Positions 16,904 through 26,187 of a stretch of 64,000 nt of DNA are shown one piece after another (position 1 is the stretch's first letter; every line of letters begins with the position of its first letter). The DNA comes from Sphingomonadales bacterium (GTDB lineage Bacteria; Pseudomonadota; Alphaproteobacteria; Sphingomonadales; Sphingomonadaceae), in NCBI GenBank assembly GCA_004173185.1, contig SEFZ01000016.1:32558-96557 (forward strand), read 5' to 3'. The notes beneath the pieces were generated by a model. It did not search any database. It was not told where the DNA came from and saw nothing but the letters and a program-made list of their open reading frames with translations. Position numbers and translations under genes: made by a program.

Positions 16904-19138
16904 TTAACCCTGTGATGTATTCTTCTCATTTGCTCCGTAACCGTACCCATAGCCATAGTCGTAGCCATAGCCGTAATGGGCGCGCTTCACGTCAAACTTG
17001 GTCAGAACAGCACCGATGACCTGTACGTTGGCGGCGAGCAGTCGGCTGACTGCAACGCGTGCCGTGCTGCGGCGTGTGCCATGTCCTTCGATCACGAAGA
17101 TGGTTGCCTCGGCACGACCGCCAATCAACGGCGCATCGGCAAGGCCCATCACCGGCGGTGCGTCGATAACTACGTGATCGAAGTGCTGTGCCAACTCCTC
17201 AAACATCCGCCCGAGGCGCGTACCAGACAGAAGCTCACCGGCGCTGGGCGGATGCGGGCCGGCGCACATGACGGAAAGATTCGTAATGTTGGTTGGCTTG
17301 ACGAGTTTCGTCAGATCGTTCTCACCGCTCAGATAGTTGCTTAGGCCGACATTGTTATCGAAACCGAACAACTGATGGGCGGAGGGCGATCGCATATCGC
17401 CATCGATAAGGATCGTACGGCGGCCTGAGCGGCTAAGCGCATGCGCCAATGCGTAACTCGTTGTCGACTTACCCTCGGCAGGACGCGAACTCGTGATCGC
17501 AATACTCCGGGGTATCCCGTGATCGCTCGTGAAGCCCAAATTGGTCTGGAAGGACAGGAATGCCTCCGCCAATGCAGACTTCGGATCGAGAATTGCCTCG
17601 ACCGGAGAGCCCCCATCCACCTTCGGCAGAATACCGAGCAGTGGCATGTTGAGGAACTCTTCGATCTCCGCCGGGTCTGCAATACCTTCATCGAGCTGCT
17701 CGAGCGCGAGAGCGATACCTACACCGAGCGCAAGGCCAAGAATGAGTGCAAGAGCGAGGTTGATCACCAAATTGGGGCTGGACGGGAAGCGTGGCAATTC
17801 CGAAGCATCCACCACGGAAATGTTGTTGACACCGACACCGCCAGCGACACCGATCTCCTTATACCGCTGCAGCAACCCGCGGTACAACTCGCGGTTCGTA
17901 TCAACATCGCGCTCGAAGATATTATACTGAATGCTGCGACGGCGCAGATCCAACAGCGACGCCTTCAGCTGCTCGACACGCGCCTGGAGCTGCTGTTCGC
18001 GCGAGGAACTCGCGTTGTACAACGAGCGCAAGGTGGCGCTAACACGCGTTTCTTCACGCGTGATCGAACGATCCAGCTGCTGGATTTGGGTCTGAAGCTG
18101 AAGCGCAGGCGGGTATTGCGGCTCAAACTGGCGCATCATCCTGGCATATTCAGCAGAAAGCTCCGCACGCCTTCCGCGCAAAGTGTTGATCGCGTCGTTG
18201 GATAGCGCCTCGGCCGTCGTGTCGCCGGATCCGCTCAGGCGACTCTGCGCCGAGATCCGCTCCGCCGTCGCCTTTGACAGTTCACGGCTCAACGCTGCCA
18301 GATCGTCCGCAACAAGCGAACGCTCACCAGAGACCTGTGTTTCCCCGGTCGCCGGCGTGGTCGCAGGCAAGTTAACGATGCCCTCCTTCGCCGCATAGGC
18401 TACCAGCGAACGCTCAGATTCATCGATCTTCGCACGCAGCTGTGTCAAACGCTCTTCTAGGAAACCGCGAGCATATGAGGTTGCCTCAAAGCGCCGCTCC
18501 AGCGTTACCTTGATGAAATTGGAGCCCCAGGCGTCGACCACGCGCTTCGAGAATTCGGGATCCGGACTCGTGAAGCTGATCTCGACGAGGCGAGACAAGC
18601 GCTTCGGGTTCACCTCAAAACGCTTCAACAGCAAATTGCCAGCCTCGCGCACCCGCTGTTCACGGGTGGACTTGGCACGAAGCAGCCGGCCGTTTTCAAA
18701 CCAATCTTTAAGCTTGCCGGAATTGAACATCTTGAAGAACTTGGCGTCATCATACAGCCGCAGCTCGGTCGCGACGCGATCAGCCAGAGAAGTTGACTCC
18801 ATCAGACCATATTGAGTCTGATAAAATTCCATGTCGATTGCGCTGCGCTCCGTCGACTGAACGCCCTCCACCTGAGTGAAGTTCTTGGATTCACGCTGGA
18901 TTTCGATCAATGAGCTCGCTGTGTACAGCGGCGTCGTCAACAACGTCAGCAACAGGCTGACCAGCATGGCACCGACTATTACCGCGACGATCGTCCACTT
19001 GCGGCGGAAGACGATCGAAAGATAGTGCGCAAGGATGGAGCCGCGCTGCACAGGCGCCAAAGCGCGCTCAGCATCACTTACATCACGAAACCGCTCTTCC
19101 GAATCCGAACTACGCCTCGGGAATTCCACGCTATTCAT
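16904..19138 (-). CDS. wzc: polysaccharide co-polymerase / BY-type tyrosine autokinase (Wzc-like)
   Basis: A 744-residue inner-membrane protein that controls chain length and export. An N-terminal Wzz-type region starts with a helix at about 52-72 ('WTIVAVIVGAMLVSLLLTLL'). A long coiled-coil periplasmic part follows (Arg/Glu/Gln-rich, about 190-410), then a second helix near 440-460 and a cytosolic BY-kinase. The kinase shows Walker A 'SRPAEGKSTTSYALAHALS', Walker A' 'ILIDGDMRSPSAHQLFG', Walker B 'VVIDAPPVMGLADAP', and a C-terminal tyrosine cluster (repeated Tyr-Gly within about 720-737). The single-polypeptide form with fused kinase is present. It follows wza by 20 bases. Confidence 0.93.
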   Translation of the reverse strand: MNSVEFPRRSSDSEERFRDVSDAERALAPVQRGSILAHYLSIVFRRKWTIVAVIVGAMLVSLLLTLLTTPLYTASSLIEIQRESKNFTQVEGVQSTERSAIDMEFYQTQYGLMESTSLADRVATELRLYDDAKFFKMFNSGKLKDWFENGRLLRAKSTREQRVREAGNLLLKRFEVNPKRLSRLVEISFTSPDPEFSKRVVDAWGSNFIKVTLERRFEATSYARGFLEERLTQLRAKIDESERSLVAYAAKEGIVNLPATTPATGETQVSGERSLVADDLAALSRELSKATAERISAQSRLSGSGDTTAEALSNDAINTLRGRRAELSAEYARMMRQFEPQYPPALQLQTQIQQLDRSITREETRVSATLRSLYNASSSREQQLQARVEQLKASLLDLRRRSIQYNIFERDVDTNRELYRGLLQRYKEIGVAGGVGVNNISVVDASELPRFPSSPNLVINLALALILGLALGVGIALALEQLDEGIADPAEIEEFLNMPLLGILPKVDGGSPVEAILDPKSALAEAFLSFQTNLGFTSDHGIPRSIAITSSRPAEGKSTTSYALAHALSRSGRRTILIDGDMRSPSAHQLFGFDNNVGLSNYLSGENDLTKLVKPTNITNLSVMCAGPHPPSAGELLSGTRLGRMFEELAQHFDHVVIDAPPVMGLADAPLIGGRAEATIFVIEGHGTRRSTARVAVSRLLAANVQVIGAVLTKFDVKRAHYGYGYDYGYGYGYGANEKNTSQG

Positions 19139-19158
19139 TATTCGAGTCCGCCTGTAAT

Positions 19159-19881
19159 CTACTGAAGTACTGCGATCAGCGGAGCCGCGATCAGGCCGGA
19201 TGCCTGCAGCACATCCTTAAAGATACGACGTGACCTAGAATCGCCAACCAAGATCACATCATTCGCGAATACCTCAGGGTCGGCATACATACCCGCCCGG
19301 ATCGACGCCAAATCGTAAAGCCCGGCCATGTCCTTGTCATCGACGCGGCGGAAAATCACGACGTGGCTGTCCTTGGAAAACTCGGTAGTACCTTGCGCAC
19401 GAGCGACAGCGCGCATCAGCGTCATTCGGCCGATCACCGGATAGGGTCCGGGAGCACGAACTTCACCGTCAACCGTGAAGACTTGTGACACGGTTTCGGT
19501 CAGATTGACCGTCACCTGCGGGTCACGAAGATACTTCCCACGCAACCGATCCTGGATCATTTGCGACAAAGCCAACGGAGTCTTGCCGGACGCCTCGATC
19601 GTACCGACCAGCGGCATGGAAATGCGTCCACTGGCATCGACCTGCACCGCCCGATTTAGTTCGGGTGCGCCGTAAACATCGACTGATAACTGATCAAGCG
19701 GCCCGATCACATACGGACGCTCCTTCGTGATCAAATCAATCGTGGCAGGCGCCGGAAGAACAGAATCGCCGACGAACTTGAGATCCGGACGACCGATGAA
19801 TTTCTGATCAGCACAGCCGCCAGCCAGAAGCACAACTGCGCAAATCACCAGTCGAATTTTGCTTGTTTGCATTGACCCCAT
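19159..19881 (-). CDS. wza: outer-membrane polysaccharide export lipoprotein (Wza-like)
   Basis: A lipoprotein of about 240 residues that forms the outer-membrane exit for the EPS. The signal peptide ends in the lipobox 'LLAGGC' (Cys near residue 23). The poly_export domain shows 'YVIGPLDQLSVDVYGAPELN' and 'VDASGRISMPLVGTIEASG', then a SLBB-type domain 'VFTVDGEVRAPGPYPVIGRM'. Lengths match short Wza/GumB-type proteins. The frame is open to 19926, overlapping the upstream gene's stop, but the leader fits the ATG at 19881 (or 19872). It is followed by wzc, the standard pairing for Wzx/Wzy systems. Confidence 0.9.
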   Translation of the reverse strand: MGSMQTSKIRLVICAVVLLAGGCADQKFIGRPDLKFVGDSVLPAPATIDLITKERPYVIGPLDQLSVDVYGAPELNRAVQVDASGRISMPLVGTIEASGKTPLALSQMIQDRLRGKYLRDPQVTVNLTETVSQVFTVDGEVRAPGPYPVIGRMTLMRAVARAQGTTEFSKDSHVVIFRRVDDKDMAGLYDLASIRAGMYADPEVFANDVILVGDSRSRRIFKDVLQASGLIAAPLIAVLQ

Positions 19882-19922
19882 TCGCTTTGCTGCTCTGCAG
19901 CGCACTAGTGTTGAATCTACCA

Positions 19923-21338
19923 TCATGCAACAACCTTCCAGTCAGTCTTCGCGCGCCTATGGCTGCCTGAAACGCAAAGCGAAATTTCAGCAAGCCAGCT
20001 GCAAGCGATGGCAAATACGCATCCGAGTAACGGCGTGCTGAGCGGGTAATCGGTAAGACTGGCAAGCAAGATGAGGCCGATCATGCACATCCCGAGGCGC
20101 GCGAGCAACCCAGCACCCCCTGAAGGCTTTCTCGCTAAGGCACGACGGCCCATAACACCCAACCAGACCAGGAAGGCCAAGAGCAAGAGACAAGCAAGGA
20201 GCCCGCCCGTCATCGCCAACTCCATCAGATCGTTGTGCGCGCGATTGAGATAGGTCAGCGTGAGCATCCCATCCGGCTCATATCCACGAAATACCGGATC
20301 GAACGTCCCGAACCCGGTGCCGAACGGAAAAAAGTCCCGCACGATCGTTGCGATGATGGGAAGCGCAAGCAGGCGCTTTTCATTCGCCAGCTCTCCAGCC
20401 GTGACCAATCGCTCGAGCGACAAGCCGCGATCGAACCACAACGCGAGCAACATCAAGAGTGCCGGCACGACGAGCAGCGCCCAGCGCAGCCAGCGCAAGC
20501 GCCGGGCATGCACATAATCCGGCGCGAAAGGCGCAATGAAAATTGCGATCACGAAGCCCGCTGCGCCGGCAAGCAAACCGGCTCTGGATCCAGTTGCGGG
20601 GATAATGAGCAGGAAGAACAACCCCAGCCCGATCGCAATCCATGTGCGACTCATGCGAAACTGAGCACTCTTGGCCGGAAGGAGCGTCCACATCCGAAGA
20701 GCCGGCAATGCCGCCGCAAGCAGCAGCGCGTTGTGGTTACGGTTCGCGAACAAGCCGGTCGCCAGACCGCGACTGGTCACGTTGTATAAGTAGAAGGGGC
20801 CATCAACGCCGGACGTGATTTGCAACAGGCCCAAAGTGGCGCTGGCGGTCGCGATGACGATCACCGCAAGCACGAGATGCTGACGCTGGGTGTAGCTGAG
20901 ACCGGAGACAGCAAGCAGCACTGCGGCTGGCGGGAGCAACCCGAAAAGCGAGTTGACGGTCTCGAACGGCGCCAAGGAAATAGGACGCCACTCGCCAGCA
21001 CCACCGGAAAGCGAGATTACTTCAAGATATTGCGCGTGACCCGGCATTGCGGCCCAGAGACCGGGCGGCAGAGGGATCAGCTGAACGAGCATGACCAGGG
21101 CCAATCCGCCGAGAAGCGCGAATGGAACGCGGAGTAAATGAAGGTCCAGCTTGCCCGGCGTCAGCAACACCGCAACGATGCAGAGGATCGCAGCAGGCCT
21201 CACATACAGCAACGAAACCACATCCGAACGCGAGGCCCCGCCCCCCAACGCACAGGCGGCGAGAAGCAGAAGAAGCGCAATCAGCCTAAGGTTGCTTTCC
21301 TCAGGAGCGGCGGTCGCCTGAGTAGCGTAGGTGGTCAT
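19923..21338 (-). CDS. O-antigen ligase/Wzy_C-domain membrane protein
   Basis: A 471-residue polytopic protein with about 12 helices. The Wzy_C/O-antigen-ligase region carries 'RGLATGLFANRNHNALLLAA', 'IPATGSRAGLLAGAAGF', 'FPFGTGFGTFDPVFRGYEP' and 'YLNRAHNDLMELAMTGG', all typical of this superfamily. Such proteins polymerise or ligate glycans on the periplasmic side. It heads the minus-strand EPS operon, directly before wza. Since a second polymerase-like protein exists at 11964-13301, one of the two may be a ligase or act on another glycan; sequence does not decide which. Confidence 0.8.
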   Translation of the reverse strand: MTTYATQATAAPEESNLRLIALLLLLAACALGGGASRSDVVSLLYVRPAAILCIVAVLLTPGKLDLHLLRVPFALLGGLALVMLVQLIPLPPGLWAAMPGHAQYLEVISLSGGAGEWRPISLAPFETVNSLFGLLPPAAVLLAVSGLSYTQRQHLVLAVIVIATASATLGLLQITSGVDGPFYLYNVTSRGLATGLFANRNHNALLLAAALPALRMWTLLPAKSAQFRMSRTWIAIGLGLFFLLIIPATGSRAGLLAGAAGFVIAIFIAPFAPDYVHARRLRWLRWALLVVPALLMLLALWFDRGLSLERLVTAGELANEKRLLALPIIATIVRDFFPFGTGFGTFDPVFRGYEPDGMLTLTYLNRAHNDLMELAMTGGLLACLLLLAFLVWLGVMGRRALARKPSGGAGLLARLGMCMIGLILLASLTDYPLSTPLLGCVFAIACSWLAEISLCVSGSHRRAKTDWKVVA

Positions 21339-21555
21339 GATGGATCACTCAGTCGGACAGCGCCCGGCGGTTCGTGGGCATCGAAATTGTGGAGGCTTCA
21401 AGCTACGCAGTTCGACGTAGGATGACAATCGAAATCATCGACTTCCAAGAGCGCCACACCTCCTGAACCGGCCCAGCTTCCCCAAGGCAAAGGCACGCTG
21501 AAATCAGCGGTATCGATCGGCACGATCGACGACCAAAAGCCTGCCGAGTTAGCGC
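21339..21555. promoter_or_regulatory. probable promoter region of the minus-strand EPS operon
   Basis: A 217-base gap upstream of the seven-gene EPS operon (21338 down to 11964) and downstream of the FKBP gene. No gene was found in it. No convincing -35/-10 pair or operator could be fixed by eye. Confidence 0.4.
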
Positions 21556-22188
21556 TTACTGCGCAGGCGCAGGCCCCTCTGGACCGGGTGGCGGACCACC
21601 GGGCCCGGCGCCCTGGCCCTGAGGACCACCCTGCATCTGCTGCTGCATCATCATCTGCTGCACGACTGCCGCAGGGATGATGCGATCGACGGTGACCTTG
21701 AAGACCAGCATCGAATTGGGCGGGATGCGCTCAGGGTCAGGCGACTGTGCGCCATAAGCGAGGTCCGACGGGAGCCAGAGGCGATAGACGCCGCCAGCTT
21801 TCACCATCTTCAGGCCCTCGTAAAAGCCCTTGATCGACGCGCCTTCCTGCAACGGGAAAGGCGCGGGACGATCCGACTTGTCGAAAATCTTACCGTCGCG
21901 GAAGCTGCCCTCGTAATTGACGAGGACATAATCGCCTTCGGACGCAGTGGGACCCTCGCCTTCCTTGAGCGTCTGCATCTGCAGGCCCGAAGCGGTGGTC
22001 TTCACGCCGGGCTGCCCCTTGTTCCACGCAAGGAACTGCGCGTCGGTGCCCTTTACGGCGACCGCGGCGCGGGTGCCGCACCACGCAAGCGCCGCTGCGA
22101 TTGCGATGGAGACGAGAACGCCAACCCACAGCCACACCTTGTGGCTGCGTTTGACGGGCTGGAGCGGAACGGCGGTTACGGACGACAT
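21556..22188 (-). CDS. membrane-anchored FKBP-type peptidyl-prolyl isomerase
   Basis: A 210-residue protein with an N-terminal helix (about 19-40, 'VWLWVGVLVSIAIAAALAW') and an FKBP_C domain (about 75-170). Family marks include 'GDYVLVNYEGSFRDGKIFD', 'FPLQEGASIKGFYEGLKMVK' and 'YGAQSPDPERIPPNSMLVF'. It ends in a Met/Gln/Gly/Pro-rich tail (about 178-210). It should fold proline-containing proteins at the periplasmic face. It lies 90 bases downstream of rpsU on the same strand. Confidence 0.9.
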   Translation of the reverse strand: MSSVTAVPLQPVKRSHKVWLWVGVLVSIAIAAALAWCGTRAAVAVKGTDAQFLAWNKGQPGVKTTASGLQMQTLKEGEGPTASEGDYVLVNYEGSFRDGKIFDKSDRPAPFPLQEGASIKGFYEGLKMVKAGGVYRLWLPSDLAYGAQSPDPERIPPNSMLVFKVTVDRIIPAAVVQQMMMQQQMQGGPQGQGAGPGGPPPGPEGPAPAQ

Positions 22189-22278
22189 TGAGTCACTTTC
22201 TCAAACCGGCGTTCCGCCGCTTAGCTTCACACTTTTCACGCAAATCGAGCAATAAAATTGCCCGACCCAGCAAGTTTC

Positions 22279-22485
22279 TTACCGTGCGCTGTCGCGCTCG
22301 ACGCGCTTGCGCTCGAGCTTACGTGCGCGGCGAACCGCTGCGGCACGCTCGCGAGCACGCTTCTCGCTGGGCTTTTCGTAGTGACGACGAAGCTTCATCT
22401 CGCGATACACGCCCTCGCGCTGCAGCTTCTTCTTGAGCGCGCGAAGCGCCTGATCGACATTGTTGTCACGTACGATGATTTGCAT
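22279..22485 (-). CDS. rpsU: 30S ribosomal protein S21
   Basis: A 68-residue highly basic protein beginning [20 protein letters not shown] and continuing '[20 protein letters not shown]', the S21 signature. Length is normal for alphaproteobacteria. S21 helps initiation on the small subunit. It is followed by the FKBP gene. Confidence 0.97.
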   Translation of the reverse strand: MQIIVRDNNVDQALRALKKKLQREGVYREMKLRRHYEKPSEKRARERAAAVRRARKLERKRVERDSAR

Positions 22486-22669
22486 GTTGTAAAAGAGCCT
22501 CGCGCTTAAAAATCAATAGAATAGGGGTCGCCGGAGCATGGGCTGCGGCGCGAATGGCGGGCACCTATCAGGCAATTCCCGCTTTTTCAAGCGCGGTGTC
22601 GGCCTCTGCGCGCTCTACCGGCCAGCCCGCCCGATTCGCCCGAAGCCCCACAACCTGAGAACCCGTAGC

Positions 22670-24061
22670 TCAAGATGTCCGATCATAGTGCACCAGAAGG
22701 CGCCGCCGATCGGATACGTGCTCCTGCTCTACGATTCGGCCACGCTTGCTCACTTCGGCGAGAAAATTCTCTTCGTTGTACGATGGGAAAATGTCCCGCC
22801 TCTGCGATAGCAGCAACTGAACCATCGGATCGCTCTTGTTCGGAAATTCGATCACGCCGCGCGGCGCGACCGACATCAGCCAATCGACTGCCATCGACAG
22901 CGGAATATTCCTGCCGATCGCCAAGTGATGGATAAACGCCAGCGCCACCATGGAATCGGCATTTGCAAAGCGGGCCGAGAGGCCACGCCGTTCAGCTTCG
23001 GCCCAGCCTTGCGAGGGGCTGGGATTGGCAGCGTCGAGCCACAGCGGAAGAAACGCTCGTGTCGCCAGGTCGGTTCGCGCACTCGCCGCCTCAAGCGCGC
23101 CGTGATCGAAATCGAAGCCGATAACGCGTTCAGCACCGGCATCGAGGGCAGCGAGCGAATAATCACCGGAATTGCAACCAAGATCGACGAGTAGCGCGGG
23201 CCGCTGCGACTCCACGGCGCGCATCACGAACATTTTTTTCGCTTCCGCTTGCTCGGCGGCGTAGCTGTTATGCGTGGCGTAATCGGCCCATGTCGTCGCC
23301 TGCTTCGGCAGCCGGCACGAATGCACGAAATGCTTGAGGCCGAGCAGGATAGCTTCGTATCCGCTTTGGCGAAGCTTTGTGGCGTTCGCCCGCTCCGCTC
23401 CTGTCACACTTCCAGCCAGTTTCCGCTGGATCGAGGCCTGAAGCGTCACGTGGCTGAACACAGTCCAGGACAGCTTGTGCCGCAATTTCAGCAGCGGCGC
23501 CATTTCCTCGGGAGCAATCCCCTCAAGGCTGCCGCGAAACCATGCATTGGGGGGCACGCCGAAACGAGACCAGAGAATCAGAGGATTCAGAAACTGCATA
23601 CAGAACTGGCGGTGGCCGGCCCAGGGTTCACCTTCCCGATATCGCGTGAAGGACAAGTGATCGATGAACACAGGTCGCGCGCCATCGAACTGCACATTAT
23701 ATGCCGTTGCGTCCGATAGTGCGAAACCCGCCTTGAGCGCGTCGATCTGCACCTCGAGATGATGGAGCGCTGCACGCCGAAGCAGCGTGAAGCCCCATTC
23801 ATATGGATAGCTGATAAATGGCAGGGCCGGGTGCTCGAGAAGAAGTTCGCCGCCAAGCTCTTCACGTAGCGGCTCGTTCAACTCGATCGAAGGCACGAGG
23901 CGCTTTTCCTGCACCAGCCGCTCCAACAGACCCGACGCCTGAAAAGCACGATAATCCTCAGCAGCGCTCGACCGTACAATGCGTAATATTCGCTCGCCGT
24001 CCCGCATCACCGTTCCGCCCGGATCGCGAAAGGAGCCCGGGTCCGCTATCAGCAAGGTCAT
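22670..24061 (-). CDS. kinase-like domain fused to class I SAM methyltransferase
   Basis: A 463-residue two-part protein. Residues about 20-230 resemble a protein/aminoglycoside-kinase-like fold: 'FISYPYEWGFTLLRRAALHH' followed by 'LSDATAYNVQFDGARPVFID' (a D-x4-N catalytic-loop pattern, then a 'FIDHLSF' metal-site-like motif). Residues about 285-450 are a methyltransferase with 'LLVDLGCNSGDYSLAALDAG', 'RVIGFDFDHGALE' and 'MVALAFIHHLAIGRNIPLS'. The whole resembles NoeA-like methyltransferases. Its ATG overlaps the stop of the small membrane protein gene (ATGA), so the two are translationally coupled, with a sulfatase-like gene further upstream. The kinase-like reading is inference from motif order; the methyltransferase part is firm. 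Confidence 0.75.
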   Translation of the reverse strand: MTLLIADPGSFRDPGGTVMRDGERILRIVRSSAAEDYRAFQASGLLERLVQEKRLVPSIELNEPLREELGGELLLEHPALPFISYPYEWGFTLLRRAALHHLEVQIDALKAGFALSDATAYNVQFDGARPVFIDHLSFTRYREGEPWAGHRQFCMQFLNPLILWSRFGVPPNAWFRGSLEGIAPEEMAPLLKLRHKLSWTVFSHVTLQASIQRKLAGSVTGAERANATKLRQSGYEAILLGLKHFVHSCRLPKQATTWADYATHNSYAAEQAEAKKMFVMRAVESQRPALLVDLGCNSGDYSLAALDAGAERVIGFDFDHGALEAASARTDLATRAFLPLWLDAANPSPSQGWAEAERRGLSARFANADSMVALAFIHHLAIGRNIPLSMAVDWLMSVAPRGVIEFPNKSDPMVQLLLSQRRDIFPSYNEENFLAEVSKRGRIVEQEHVSDRRRLLVHYDRTS

Positions 24062-24279
24062 TCGGGATCTGAATCACTGCGCTTGCCAAATACCCGACGA
24101 ACCGCTTCCTTGACCTTCATCATCGCCATTCGCGAGAACACCAGCCACGTAGTCACGCCGGCGACAATCGATTGCACAATGATCGCGCCAGTAGCGCCAT
24201 CAAGATAGGCAAAAGCGGGGGAACTGAGGGACACCCAGACCGCAAAAAGGATGCCGAAACGGATTTTATTTGGCGACAC
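24058..24279 (-). CDS. small two-helix membrane protein (YLD-G-TG type)
   Basis: A 73-residue protein started at GTG 24279, chosen because GGGAG lies 6 bases upstream and because the product then opens with a neat leader/helix 'KIRFGILFAVWVSLSSPAFA'. A longer frame from ATG 24336 adds 19 less plausible residues. After the first helix comes 'YLDGATGAIIVQSIVAGVTT', resembling the 'YLDPGTGS...Q' motif I recall from small conserved membrane proteins. A second helix and a basic C-terminal tail (about 50-73) follow. It overlaps the downstream methyltransferase start by 4 bases. It may be a membrane anchor or partner for its neighbours; no function is known to me. Confidence 0.65.
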   Translation of the reverse strand: MSPNKIRFGILFAVWVSLSSPAFAYLDGATGAIIVQSIVAGVTTWLVFSRMAMMKVKEAVRRVFGKRSDSDPE

Positions 24280-24414
24280 AACGAGCTCCCGAAGAGACTG
24301 CACCGCTTCGCAGAAATTTGCGCGAGGCTCAAGCATGACGGTGTGGAAAGGAAACTACACCGCGAGATGCAGCAAGAGTGGCGCACGCCATGATGGCATG
24401 TATCGGTGCCGACT

Positions 24415-25962
24415 CTACCAATCCGGCGGCATATCCGCTGCGACAACCGGCAGATAGTTTATATCGGGCAGCCAGACTTTAGGCCGGGTCCGCGCAGTTT
24501 TCGTGGGCAGGCTTGCAAACCCCGAAACCCTGAACTCCCTGAGCAACTCAGAAACCGGCTTAGCCTCAGTCGAAACGGACGCCTCGCCACCCGGGAGATG
24601 TATTGCAAATAAGGTGGAGTAGCTGGCAATCAAATCCGCTTTCGTCTGTTGCTTGCGAGCCTCCAGCGTCGGGTTGAAGCTCAATATCCGGGAGCCGTGA
24701 TCGCCCTGGATAACTGCGATAAAGCGCCCGCCGGTGCGCGCGGACAGTTCATCCACCAGCTTCATGACGCGATTGAGCGTGCAGCGCGCCTGACCATTAT
24801 AGGCGAGTTGCCGTTCGGAAACCGGCCCCGCGGACGCATTCCGCCTCCACGTCGAGAGCGGACGGACATCGCACTTCGCATCGAAAACATAAGGGAAATG
24901 CGGCATCAGCAAATGCGCAAAAAACGCCTCGCCCGGCTTCGCAGTGCGCAAATCGCGAGCGAGAATTTCCAGCCCGGCCGCCGCGGCCATTGGGGCCGCG
25001 GAATCGTGAGGCTCCAAGATCTGAGCCGAGTGCTTGGGCGCGGAGCTAACGACCTCATACCCGCGGTTCGCGACAGCAAGCGCGAGCTTTACGGCAGGCG
25101 CCAGCATGCCAAAGCCCCAGGCAACGAGCTGAGCCCGCTCCACGACCGTCATCGGATATGCGAGGCTGCTTCCAAGTGCCGACGCGCCATAAGTCGTACA
25201 GGTGACGGTTTTCGCCGCCGCGCAATAATCGACATAGTCGCTTTGATACACCTTCAACGCATAGCCCTGCGCGACAAGGCCATCGAGCCACATTGTACGC
25301 GGAGCTTTTGCGCCAGCTTTGAAATTAGCGGGATCGGCAACCTCAAGCTGGTCCGGAATCGCGTAGGTGGTCCGGAAATGCCGCGAATATGCTTTGTCGT
25401 AAATGCTGAAACCGCGCTGCAGATACGCCTGACTAATTTCATCCGCGAGCAGCTTTGAGTCGGGACCCTCGCTTCGTAAGCCAGCCGTACCGATATGCTC
25501 ATCGAGAATGATGTGGAGAACGGGAGGAAGGTTTCGAAGTGCGACCGCCTGGCCACTGTTCTTTTCTTCCATCAGCGGCATTGATCCGCCGAAACCCAGC
25601 AAGCTTGTCAATAATACGACAAACCCGAAAACGGCCAATTTTCGCAAAATCGATATTTTAAAATAGAACAAAGCTCCAGCAATCACCAGAATTGCGAGCA
25701 TTTTACTAGGAATTATATCGATATTGTAGCCGATGAAGTATATGAGAAGCCCCGCCTCCATGAATGCTTTTATCAGCCTGGGCGACCATAGATAAATAAA
25801 CCAAACAACTGCGCAAACCGCAATGATGGCCAGACCGATCAGGGCAATCTCCCAACGGAAGACCGGATAGTTCTGATAGACGAGGAAATTGACGAGCGAC
25901 GCGCCGATCAGTGCCGGCGCCGCAGCAGCGGGCACGATATCATTGAATTTCGGCTTGTTCAT
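24415..25962 (-). CDS. membrane sulfatase/alkaline-phosphatase-superfamily protein
   Basis: A 515-residue protein. About five N-terminal helices (roughly residues 15-135) are followed by a periplasmic domain with alkaline-phosphatase-superfamily marks: 'PPVLHIILDEHIGTAGLRS' (start of the fold, first metal-site Asp), 'FFAHLLMPHFPYVFD', and 'FIAVIQGDHGSRIL' (GDHG metal-binding motif). Such enzymes transfer or remove phospho- or sulfo-groups on glycans and lipids (as in LtaS, EptA, OpgB). The usual activating Thr/Cys is not obvious. It is followed by the small membrane protein and the kinase-methyltransferase, which suggests joint modification of a surface glycan (inference). Confidence 0.75.
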   Translation of the reverse strand: MNKPKFNDIVPAAAAPALIGASLVNFLVYQNYPVFRWEIALIGLAIIAVCAVVWFIYLWSPRLIKAFMEAGLLIYFIGYNIDIIPSKMLAILVIAGALFYFKISILRKLAVFGFVVLLTSLLGFGGSMPLMEEKNSGQAVALRNLPPVLHIILDEHIGTAGLRSEGPDSKLLADEISQAYLQRGFSIYDKAYSRHFRTTYAIPDQLEVADPANFKAGAKAPRTMWLDGLVAQGYALKVYQSDYVDYCAAAKTVTCTTYGASALGSSLAYPMTVVERAQLVAWGFGMLAPAVKLALAVANRGYEVVSSAPKHSAQILEPHDSAAPMAAAAGLEILARDLRTAKPGEAFFAHLLMPHFPYVFDAKCDVRPLSTWRRNASAGPVSERQLAYNGQARCTLNRVMKLVDELSARTGGRFIAVIQGDHGSRILSFNPTLEARKQQTKADLIASYSTLFAIHLPGGEASVSTEAKPVSELLREFRVSGFASLPTKTARTRPKVWLPDINYLPVVAADMPPDW

Positions 25963-26187
25963 TGTTTCCCCTGGCCGGCGTTCTGTCAGAGGGTTTTGGA
26001 AAGCTCAACCATTTTCAGTGGCCCTGGCTTAGCGCTTCCCGAGGGGCCGTATCGATGCCCCGCCACCAGATCCGGGCCGTAAATTCAGCCCGATGTCCGC
26101 GATATGCTTCGGGTCAGACCAACCCCGCATTACACAAGATTGCAGCCGTGCAACGCGGTCGATAGGTTTGCGGCGCAATCCCGCCAG

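Noticed and set aside
22486..22669. Possible tRNA in the gap upstream of rpsU
   Set aside because: A phrase like 'CCCGTAGCTCA' is present, but no acceptor stem, anticodon arm or T-arm can be folded around it.
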